Source of the DNA: Goleter apudmare HA4340-LM2
GTDB taxonomy: Bacteria; Cyanobacteriota; Cyanobacteriia; Cyanobacteriales; Nostocaceae
Reading direction: 5' to 3'
Assembly: GCA_019359495.1 (NCBI GenBank)
Contig: JAHHHF010000082.1
Span: 1 to 64,000, forward strand
Length of the DNA stretch: 64,000 bases
In this document: positions 43,686 through 51,143 of the stretch, piece after piece
How the letters are laid out: the number at the start of each line of letters is the position of its first letter
How positions within the stretch are numbered: position 1 is the stretch's first letter
The notes under the pieces: generated by a model
Told to the model about the DNA's origin: nothing
Seen by the model: only the letters and a program-made list of their open reading frames with translations
Database searches by the model: none
Program-made: the position numbers and the translations under genes

Positions 43686-45628
43686 GGTTTACCTCCTTGG
43701 CGTTGCTTTAAGTAGTCTTGTAAAGAAACAGACGGTTGACGGGGAGTCGATTTATTGTTGGCTTTGGGTGCTGTTGGCGTGGGACTAGAACGCACTTCAA
43801 TTCGTCCAATTGTTACTTGTACAGTCAGTGGTAATACTGGAGATGTTTCCCGCTTATTGTTCAACTGAGTTTCATTTTCTAAATCAGGCGATCGCTGTTG
43901 CGACATGACAACCAATGGCTTGATTTTTGGCGTGTTTTCATGTGTAAAATTTTCCGATGGTAATCTGGCTGGAAATTCCCAAGCTTGAGAAGATTCCGCA
44001 CTACCAAATCTACGTTTATCCACCAAGGAAGTCACCACAGTAGGAGTTGATACAGTCCGGTTGGCTTGTGGTTGTTGAGAAAATTGCTGTTCTGCTGCAA
44101 CAGTCGTAAGTCTGGGGATAGCTGCACTCACCTGGGAAGTTTGTTGTGCTATCTGGCGCTGGCTGGATGATGTGTTGTCGGTTGTACGTTGTACCGTCTG
44201 GGATTCTAAAGTTTGGAAAGCAGAGTTGGTTGCAATACTATCCACCCGTGTACGAGTGATTTGTACAGTTCCTGAATTCTCTTGGCGTGGGGAAACAAAA
44301 GTCTGCTGATTCTCTAGCGGTGAGACTACAGGAATCGCCGACACTTGCGACTGCGAAGATTCTACTGTAGGAATGATTCCTGAGTTTCCTGAATTCTCTT
44401 GTGGTTGGGAAACAAAGGGCTGTTGATTCTCTAACGGTGAAAATACAGAAGGCGCTGATATTCTTGACTGCGAAGATTCTACTGTAGGGGTGATTTGTGC
44501 AGTTCCTAAATTCTCTTGGCGTGGGGAAACAAAGGGCTGTTGATTCTCTAGCGGTGAGACTACAGGCGTTACAGCATTTATAGGAACAATAGATGGCGGT
44601 GACGCTGTTGATTCCGGCTGCAAAACCTCCATAGTAGAGGTGAATATTTCTGTTTCTTTACTATTGGGAAATTCCTGTGATTGAGAATCAAAATGCTGTT
44701 GATTTGGTGCTTGCGGTTGTAAATCTATCTGATTTATTAAAGGTTCGACTCTTGGTGTGACAGACTCAGAACGTTCCCAAGGTAAATTTGGCGAAGTTAG
44801 AGATTGAGAAGGTAACGGTGTCGCCGCATCTACTTGTCGCTGAATTTGATCCGGTATAGCTGGCGGCGGTATCATATTAGACTGTTTATGGGTGAATGAT
44901 AATTGTGTATCTGGATTTGCTATAGCACTTTGGCTATCTATACTTAGTTTTAAATTAATATTATTTGTTAGTGGTTCTACTAATGGCACATTCGCCTGCG
45001 AGTTAGCATTACCCAGTTCCCCATCCTCAGTTTGATGAAGTAGATCCATAGATTGTGTGTAGATGCTGTGCGTTTTGTCGTTAGACATAGCATTTTGAGC
45101 CGATAATGGTTGAGGTGTAACTGGCTCAATTTCTGAATCAACTATCTGTGATGATGCCAGTCTTTTAGTAACGTCATCTACCTCTGAATTACTCGGATTT
45201 TCTTGGTTATCTGATTGCTGTTTTGAAGTTACCGAATTTAGCAGTGGTTGCGGTGGACTAACCACAGTTTCAGGGATGGATTGTATGGGTACTGGCTGAT
45301 AATTAGTTGGGGAAGATAACGATCTATTGACTTGTTCTTGTTGACCTAATTCAGTATCAGGTATAGCCACTAATATTTGACTATAAGGCAATCTCGATAT
45401 TGCTCCTAAAGAATTACCAGAGGAGACGAGAGGAGATGAAAGAGATGAAGAATTTGCTGTGAAAGAATTGTCATCATGGATATCAAAGTTTTCTACCCCT
45501 CTGCATTCTTCTAAATAGTCGCTACCGATTGGAGATTGAGGAGCAAATAACGAAGCGATCGCAGGTTGAATTACTGGTGTTAAACCCAATGTCCGTGCAG
45601 CTAGTGTGGTGAGAAAATCAGCAGACAT
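43682..45628 (-). CDS. CIS-linked Pro/Gln/Ser-rich repeat protein
   Basis: 648 aa. Only the ends look folded: MSADFLTTLAARTLGLTPVI at the start and LPLTVQVTIGRIEVRSSPTP...LQDYLKQRQGG at the end, both typical of a length-variable protein found beside DUF4255 in many CIS loci. The middle is low-complexity, rich in Gln, Ser, Pro and Thr. Three tandem units begin SPLENQQPFVS at 44557, 44440 and 44323, exactly 117 bp (39 aa) apart. Function is unknown. No other candidate for a tape-measure (Afp14-like) gene is visible in the locus, so a ruler or scaffold role can be considered. Confidence 0.7.
   Translation of the reverse strand: MSADFLTTLAARTLGLTPVIQPAIASLFAPQSPIGSDYLEECRGVENFDIHDDNSFTANSSSLSSPLVSSGNSLGAISRLPYSQILVAIPDTELGQQEQVNRSLSSPTNYQPVPIQSIPETVVSPPQPLLNSVTSKQQSDNQENPSNSEVDDVTKRLASSQIVDSEIEPVTPQPLSAQNAMSNDKTHSIYTQSMDLLHQTEDGELGNANSQANVPLVEPLTNNINLKLSIDSQSAIANPDTQLSFTHKQSNMIPPPAIPDQIQRQVDAATPLPSQSLTSPNLPWERSESVTPRVEPLINQIDLQPQAPNQQHFDSQSQEFPNSKETEIFTSTMEVLQPESTASPPSIVPINAVTPVVSPLENQQPFVSPRQENLGTAQITPTVESSQSRISAPSVFSPLENQQPFVSQPQENSGNSGIIPTVESSQSQVSAIPVVSPLENQQTFVSPRQENSGTVQITRTRVDSIATNSAFQTLESQTVQRTTDNTSSSQRQIAQQTSQVSAAIPRLTTVAAEQQFSQQPQANRTVSTPTVVTSLVDKRRFGSAESSQAWEFPARLPSENFTHENTPKIKPLVVMSQQRSPDLENETQLNNKRETSPVLPLTVQVTIGRIEVRSSPTPTAPKANNKSTPRQPSVSLQDYLKQRQGGKP
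44207..44557 (-). repeat. Three 117-bp direct repeats inside the CIS repeat protein
   Basis: The units share SPLENQQPFVSPRQENSG and, in the first two, PTVESSQS; unit starts are 117 bp apart. The third unit diverges after about 20 codons. They correspond to residues about 358-474 and keep the frame. Confidence 0.85.
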
Positions 45629-45656
45629 ATCCGCGCCTAATAATGATTGTGAAAAA

Positions 45657-46391
45657 TCAGCTTACTAAGTCTAAATAGAAGTTTCGTCGGTTTGCACTCA
45701 TAGATAAAATATCTTTTTCGCTCCAACCGTAATATCGGGCTAGTGTATGAACTTCCCTCAGTAAGCGTTTAGCTTGAGTATTCAGTTCACTCCAGAAAAA
45801 GGCGACGATATCAAATAAAACTTGCCAAGAATGACTACACGCCGGACAAATAAGATTTAATAAAATTTCTGCTTGCGAGTCATATTCAGCCATAGATTGT
45901 GCTAAATGGATAATGACATTAGCAGGTAATTCACTATAATTAATCTCAATTCCTTCACGTTGAGTTTGCAGCACACAGCGCTGTCCGATTAAATTACGAA
46001 CTGCGTTTAAATCTTGATAACCAACCACAGCCGCCAAATCTTTGCTGTTAGGTAAGCGAAACTGCAATTGATATTCACCAGATGTTAAAGTGTATTCCCG
46101 TTGTAATGTTGAGAGTGCATCTACAACTCGAATATCTGACACATTCAAAGTAAATTCTAGGCGTTCACCACATTTAGGACACTCAGCATAACTTTCCAAT
46201 TTAGAACCAAAAGTAAGTTCTCTCAGAGTTAAAAGATATGCATCTCGTTGCCCAATACTCAAAGCAGCCAACTCATCCGCTGATTTCTCTGGGTAAGCAA
46301 AAGAAAGGAAAGTCAGCGCCCGATCAATGGGATGTTGAGTCTGACCAATTTCCCACATTTGTAAAATTTGATAACCAGTCAAAGAACGCAT
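45657..46391 (-). CDS. CIS gp26-like baseplate or chaperone protein with zinc knuckles
   Basis: 244 aa from the ATG at 46391 (a TTG three codons earlier is the other option). It resembles T4 gp26/gp51-type baseplate proteins seen in CIS loci: helical N-terminus LTGYQILQMWEIGQ and IDRALTFLSFAYP, DLNAVRNLIGQRC, and C-terminal LREVHTLARYYGWSEKDIL. Two CxxC pairs (YAECPKCGERLEF and LICPACSHSW, residues about 71-74 and 182-185) should bind one zinc. It lies 28 bp before the repeat protein and after the tube gene. Confidence 0.75.
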   Translation of the reverse strand: MRSLTGYQILQMWEIGQTQHPIDRALTFLSFAYPEKSADELAALSIGQRDAYLLTLRELTFGSKLESYAECPKCGERLEFTLNVSDIRVVDALSTLQREYTLTSGEYQLQFRLPNSKDLAAVVGYQDLNAVRNLIGQRCVLQTQREGIEINYSELPANVIIHLAQSMAEYDSQAEILLNLICPACSHSWQVLFDIVAFFWSELNTQAKRLLREVHTLARYYGWSEKDILSMSANRRNFYLDLVS

Positions 46392-46536
46392 AATTTTCAA
46401 AAAGGCAGCTATGCAGGAGGCAGAAGGCAGGCTTAATCAAGGACAAGGGAAGGGAGATGAGGGAAGGGAGACAATGGCAAAACTTGTGGTTGCCCAATGC
46501 CCCATGCCCCATGCCCTCTGCCCTCTGCCTTAATTT

Positions 46537-47067
46537 TTAAGTTGGTTCTAAGAAACTTGGTTCTGTTGGTTCAGTCACATCATAATCACGTTCCCAACCT
46601 TCGTTTTGCAATTTAATTGTTTGAATTGCCACAGCATTAGCATTAGCATCCAAGTCAGGTAAAGCTTGAAATTCTGATACCCAACAACGGAAAACTTTGT
46701 AGCTGATGGCAACCTGTCCCGCTTCGTTCATCAATTCAATGATGATGTCTTTACGAAAGTCTTTGAGAGATACTTCTGCACCTAAACCAGAACCATAGTT
46801 CCAGACTTTATTTGCCCATTGTTCAAATTCCTTATCGTGGGTAACGCCACGTTCTAAGGTAATGGGTTCATACTTAGTTTGTCCTGGAGAATAGCGAGTG
46901 CTGCTGGGGTCGCCGCCTTCACGATGCGGAACTGGTTCTGTGGTGCGTTTGAGGGCACCGACTTTGCTGATCCCAGCGACATATTTACCATCCCACTTCA
47001 CACGGAATTTGAAGTTTTTATAGGGGTCGAAACGTTGTGCGTTAACAACAAATTGAGGTTGAGGCAT
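46537..47067 (-). CDS. CIS inner tube protein (gp19-like)
   Basis: 176 aa. It matches T4 gp19/Pvc1-type tube proteins, which stack as hexamers to form the needle: YKNFKFRVKWDGKYVAGISK, TEPVPHREGGDPSSTRYSPG, TKYEPITLERGVTHDKEFEQ and YKVFRCWVSEFQALPDLDAN, a typical ending. Only one tube gene is present, whereas Photorhabdus-type systems have two. It starts 77 bp after the sheath gene; GGAG lies about 13 nt before the ATG. Confidence 0.94.
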   Translation of the reverse strand: MPQPQFVVNAQRFDPYKNFKFRVKWDGKYVAGISKVGALKRTTEPVPHREGGDPSSTRYSPGQTKYEPITLERGVTHDKEFEQWANKVWNYGSGLGAEVSLKDFRKDIIIELMNEAGQVAISYKVFRCWVSEFQALPDLDANANAVAIQTIKLQNEGWERDYDVTEPTEPSFLEPT

Positions 47068-47144
47068 AAATTTACTTTACTCCTGTAGAGCCGTACAAAA
47101 TGACATGATTGACTGTTGACAAATGTGTAACTGTATACGACCTA

Positions 47145-48695
47145 TTAAGTAGCAATCTGACCAGCAATCTGCTGGAATTTGATAATCACAAACTCAGCAG
47201 GTTTTAGGGGTGCAAAGCCAACGACGATATTAACGATACCAAGATTAATATCGTTTTGCGTAGTTGTTTCACTATCGCACTTGACAAAATAGGCTTCTCT
47301 AGGTGTTTTACCTTGGAAAGCTCCTTGGCGGAACAAATTGTTCATAAAAGCACCGACATTCAAACGAATTTGCGACCACAAAGGTTCGTCGTTGGGTTCA
47401 AATACTACCCACTGTGTACCGCGATATAGGCTTTCTTGCATGAACAAAGTTAGACGACGCACGGGCAAATATTTCCATTCTGAGGCTAGCTGATCAGCGC
47501 CTTCGAGGGTTCTTGCGCCCCAAACCACATTTCCATACACCGGGAATGAACGCAAACAGTTGACACCCAAGGGGTTTATCTGACCATTTTCGCCATCAGT
47601 GAGTTGGTAAGAAAGCTGTCTGACTCCAGAGAGGGTGGCTTCGATTCCGGCTGGTGCTTTCCAAACACCACGATTTGCATCAGTCCGCGCCATGATCCCC
47701 GCAGCCACACCACAAGGCGGAAATTCTTCTAAACGGTTTTCCCTGAGTAGATCCGGTGCTTTGATGCGTGGGAAGTAGATAACTGCATTTTCATCTCGGT
47801 ATTGGTTGATAATGCTGTTGCTGTTGCTAGTTAAGTCTTCAACAACTTTAGCTGTACTATCCCACTTAGTTGGGGGGTCAATAATCAATATTGCTCGGCG
47901 TTTCTTGCAGTAAGCCAGAGCTGCTGTGAGTAAAGCTTGTCCTGCATCATCAGCAACATTATTCCCTGGTTCACGGGTATTTGGAGGGATACAAAGCAAG
48001 TTAAACAGGTCTGCCTTTTCTAAGGCATATAAACCAGTCTTTGACCCTTCTTGGCCTACGTAATCTGTATAGCTGGGGTTATTAGCACCGTCAGTTCCAG
48101 CATTAAATACGGCTTCTGTAGCTGCGGGGCGATTTTCGGGAACATTTCCAGTGATATCTATCAGAGTCGAATCTTCTTCTATTACCTTTTTTACATACCT
48201 TGGTGAATCTGGATCTGTGGAAAGATTGCGAAATGATTCAACAAGTATGGGGTCTTCACCCGGATTAATTTGTTGTGTAATTTCTAGATTAAATACCTTA
48301 TTGTTGTCGGCATCGGGGCCAAAGCTAGGATAAGTAACCTTAGCTTTGTATGTCTCGTTAATCCATTTCCCTGGACTAGTGGCTGTGAGATTTAGCCCCC
48401 CGACACTAGCTGTTGCTGGCGTAGCATCACTACTAGCAACACGAATAATCAGTGCATCCGTTCCACCGTTGAGGAAGTATTGCTGAACAGCATAGCCTAA
48501 GGCGCTTTTAATCCACAAACCGCCAAATTGCCTTTCAAAGTCACCAAAGCTTTGGATTCTGACTGGGTAGTTGACACGTCCTTTGCTGGCTGTACCAATA
48601 AAGGCAGTAATTGAGGTTGCTACCCCAACTATGGTACGAACACCACTGGGAATCTCCTCAATGTAAACACCAGGATAGGTGGGTGTAACAGGCAT
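47145..48695 (-). CDS. CIS contractile sheath protein
   Basis: 516 aa. Typical sheath start TPTYPGVYIEEIPSGVRTIV, then SITAFIGTASKG, YPVRIQSFGDFERQFGG, then the C-terminal conserved handshake region (VVWGARTLEGADQLASEWKY, RRLTLFMQESLYRGTQWVVF, NDEPLWSQIRLNVGAFMNNL). It forms the outer tube that contracts to push the needle. A single sheath gene makes a homopolymer, unlike the three paralogues of Afp/PVC. AAGGA lies ahead of the ATG. First gene of the upstream CIS block. Confidence 0.95.
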   Translation of the reverse strand: MPVTPTYPGVYIEEIPSGVRTIVGVATSITAFIGTASKGRVNYPVRIQSFGDFERQFGGLWIKSALGYAVQQYFLNGGTDALIIRVASSDATPATASVGGLNLTATSPGKWINETYKAKVTYPSFGPDADNNKVFNLEITQQINPGEDPILVESFRNLSTDPDSPRYVKKVIEEDSTLIDITGNVPENRPAATEAVFNAGTDGANNPSYTDYVGQEGSKTGLYALEKADLFNLLCIPPNTREPGNNVADDAGQALLTAALAYCKKRRAILIIDPPTKWDSTAKVVEDLTSNSNSIINQYRDENAVIYFPRIKAPDLLRENRLEEFPPCGVAAGIMARTDANRGVWKAPAGIEATLSGVRQLSYQLTDGENGQINPLGVNCLRSFPVYGNVVWGARTLEGADQLASEWKYLPVRRLTLFMQESLYRGTQWVVFEPNDEPLWSQIRLNVGAFMNNLFRQGAFQGKTPREAYFVKCDSETTTQNDINLGIVNIVVGFAPLKPAEFVIIKFQQIAGQIAT

Positions 48696-49566
48696 AATTT
48701 ATTCCTTTTCTGTGAGAGTAAGTTTAAGGTCACACGCGATCGCTATTGCACTTACAGCTTTTTGCTGGAGTGAGTTTTTTCATCTCAATTCATACATGGA
48801 TATAGTTTGTTTTTGGGTCACACCCTCACTAACAAGCTATCTCCACCATTTAGGCGCAATGAGGTATAGGTAGCAGTCCAAAGTCAGTTGGGGAAATCTC
48901 TCCTTTCTCTTCCTGTGTTTACTCTGGGTAGGAAACTTCAACAGCGTACAGAGGTACATAGAGATATTCTGAGTGTGTCGGTTAAAGACTACACTAAGTC
49001 ATTAACTCTGCACTTCTATGTATTGTTTAACTACCTAGCTCTAACAGGCACTGGAATGAGTGTAACAATAGTTACTCAACTAATTTGAGTAAGGCTGACA
49101 TTTCAATGGTGTTAGCCATAAAAATGGCGCACTAAATAATAAAAGCAGGTTTGAACAGAAAATACGCGATCTTGTAAAAAAACAACAAACTTCAGTTAAA
49201 TATCATACTACCCCGAATTTCTCACCAAGCCAAAAACAAGGTAGCTGACCACGGGGTTGTCTTGGATTCAAACATACAACTTCAGGGGCTAGCTAACCGC
49301 CTGAAAAGCATTGAAGCAATTAAATAATAAAATTAAAGTGTGTCAAAACTCAAACAACTTCTCTTACTGCTTCACCAAAGCAATTCCTCATTGCTGGGAA
49401 ACTTCTAATGTTCGAGAAGTTTGATAAATATTGTTTTTCTAATGTTTCGATTCGCGGAGAGGTTTCCCAACCTAGGAACGCTACTTGCTACAAGCCGGGA
49501 AACCTTAGTCGAGCATTGGCTCAACTTTTAAAGACGAATTTTGAATTGGGATAACTTGATGTACCA
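48696..49566. promoter_or_regulatory. Upstream region of the sheath operon, with palindrome
   Basis: 870 bp without a credible gene. A perfect 8-bp inverted repeat with a 5-nt spacer, TTACTCAA/TTGAGTAA, lies at 49072-49092, about 380 bp before the sheath start, and may be an operator or a weak terminator. Spacer-type repeats (GGTTTCCC...GGGAAACC) lie around 49460-49505. The promoter of the sheath operon must be here or further upstream but no -10/-35 pair stands out. Confidence 0.4.
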
Positions 49567-49866
49567 CTAATTCGGAACATCTACGTATCTCTGATTAATG
49601 CAAAACTCAGGTGCAGATTCTAGCAACAGTAATTTTTTGCGATACTTCTTATTCTTAAGAATATTCAGATAGTTATCTGCGTAGCGGCAAGCGGATGCAC
49701 AGTCGTAAGTAGCGATCGCCATAGCTTGCATCACAACATTGGTGGGGACTTCAAATCCTGAGAATTTTTGCATTAAATTCAATAAGTCCTGATCAGTTGC
49801 GGGTAAACTTACCTCTTTTACCCGTTCTGGCTGATTACAAGTCTCCTTAACCAATTGTTTGGACAT
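49567..49866 (-). CDS. Small protein of unknown function
   Basis: 99 aa from the ATG at 49866, chosen because GGAGGT lies 7-12 nt upstream; a longer frame to 49896 has no such site. The sequence is helical with several Cys (ETCNQP, TYDCASACRYADNYL) and a basic tail (ILKNKKYRKKLLLL). I do not recognise it. It overlaps the 81-aa gene upstream by 20 bp, so the two are probably co-translated. Confidence 0.6.
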   Translation of the reverse strand: MSKQLVKETCNQPERVKEVSLPATDQDLLNLMQKFSGFEVPTNVVMQAMAIATYDCASACRYADNYLNILKNKKYRKKLLLLESAPEFCINQRYVDVPN

Positions 49867-50092
49867 TGAGTACCTCCCCAAAAGCATAAGATGCAAAACC
49901 TGCGATGAAATTTAGCTGTTGCTCACGACTTTGCAAGTTTTCTGGAAGTTCGGTGCTAGAGCAACCTATCTCTCCTAAAATCTGCAAACAATAGGCACTA
50001 AGTTCATTGTAAGAAGCTCGCTCCCATGTCAGAGCTACCTCTTTTGCCTTCTCCAGATTGATGCGAATGACCGTCATTGCAGAGTTGGTCAT
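49847..50092 (-). CDS. Small protein of unknown function, paired with the next gene
   Basis: 81 aa. It is helical (INLEKAKEVALTWERASYNE) with two Cys in LSAYCLQILGEIGCSS and a C-terminal QQLNFIAGFASYAFGEVLNV. No family recognised. It overlaps the 99-aa gene. The 17-mer shared with the CIS baseplate promoter region lies about 257 bp upstream of its start, a spacing close to that in front of the CIS block (about 242 bp). Confidence 0.55.
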   Translation of the reverse strand: MTNSAMTVIRINLEKAKEVALTWERASYNELSAYCLQILGEIGCSSTELPENLQSREQQLNFIAGFASYAFGEVLNVQTIG

Positions 50093-50348
50093 AAATTTAC
50101 CCTAATGAACTGGATGATTGCAGTTTCGGTCACAACCGCAAATATGCGGAACAGTGTTTTTGCGGAATTTATCTAGCTGAGGAATTAAAAAATCAGGGTA
50201 TTTACGGAAAAGTTTGGTGGGCGATCGCTGCCACTATTTCTAAAAGATTACACAAATATTACCTCGGTGGTAATTAACTACTATGTTCTAGCTGCAAAGG
50301 TTTTAGCCTATATAGACTTTATAATTAATTAAGATTTTCGTACTCTTA

Positions 50349-50365
50349 CTTACTTTTACTTACGT
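50349..50365. promoter_or_regulatory. 17-mer CTTACTTTTACTTACGT, near copy of one at 36437
   Basis: It differs from 36437-36453 at one base and is in the same orientation relative to the minus-strand gene that follows. On the coding strand both read ACGTAAGTA-nAAGTAAG, a pair of AAGTA direct half-sites. It may bind a shared regulator. Confidence 0.4.
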
Positions 50366-50622
50366 GTTGTCACTTATAAGCAAACTGTGAGAGTGCTCAG
50401 ATTTGCAAGCGATCGCCTGCCATAATATCAACAACCTGCGGCATTTGCTGAAGACAAAATAGCTGCATATCCTTATGGCGATGGGATAAAAGCCAATTTT
50501 TAAGGCTGTAAGATAGCCCCAGTTGTTAGCGGTAGCGTCTCGTAGAGAGGAATGAGCACCTGGAGGACTACCGCAACCGAAGGGATTTTGGATTGGCAAT
50601 CCCTATCTGCATCTGGATTTTC

Positions 50623-50823
50623 TCAACAAAGGGAACGCTCTGGAGGAGGAACCACTTCACCACAGAAGCGGTTAATTATTTCGTCCTGTACCTCACCTAG
50701 GTAGAAAACGCCATCATCCTGCAATTCAGGTTGTACAATAAAGACAGCATTGCAAATATGGTTACAAAACTCAGAAATGTTGGCTAGTTGCTGATCACTC
50801 TTAAAACTTGTGTGTAGTGTCAA
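50623..50823 (-). CDS. Possible small protein of unknown function
   Basis: 66 codons from a TTG at 50823 with no clear ribosome site. The peptide has ISEFCNHICNAVFIVQPELQ and ends FCGEVVPPPERSLC. I do not recognise it. The acidic/hydrophobic pattern looks like real coding sequence, but the weak start leaves room for a relic. The rest of 50093-51143 holds repeat fragments (50500-50600) and an AT-rich promoter stretch before the SNF2 gene. Confidence 0.35.
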   Translation of the reverse strand: MTLHTSFKSDQQLANISEFCNHICNAVFIVQPELQDDGVFYLGEVQDEIINRFCGEVVPPPERSLC

Positions 50824-51143
50824 CTGCTCTGACTATCAAGACAGCATGACTCAAACAGTAAGCCACAAATGCTGTCTCAAACAGGGGTTAACGTTGAGGA
50901 TAACTTTTCTCTGAAATATTGAACAACACTCATTTATGCTCTCACTACTACCTATTGAGGCATCAATATAATTTTCTCTTGTATTTTTTATAATTTAAAC
51001 TGGGCCAAATCTATTACTAGTAATAGTTATGTTGGTTGTGTACTATAAAATTAAATACTGGAGAATATAAAAAAATCACTGTATACCCTAGAAAAACACG
51101 AAATTAAATATTCTAGTTTGAAAGCAATCTAAGTAGTTAGCAA

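Noticed and set aside
16154-48695. Prophage or R-type tailocin
   Set aside because: No capsid, terminase, portal, integrase, holin or lysin genes are present, while DUF4255, a CIS-type AAA+ ATPase and DUF4157 are, which are CIS markers.
40477-48695. Type VI secretion system
   Set aside because: No TssJ/L/M membrane complex and no two-part VipA/VipB sheath. The ATPase resembles Pvc15, not ClpV.
50360-50599. 79-codon ORF with GCGSPPGAHSSLRDAT
   Set aside because: The sequence is a dispersed Nostoc spacer repeat read through; it has no ribosome site or recognisable domain.
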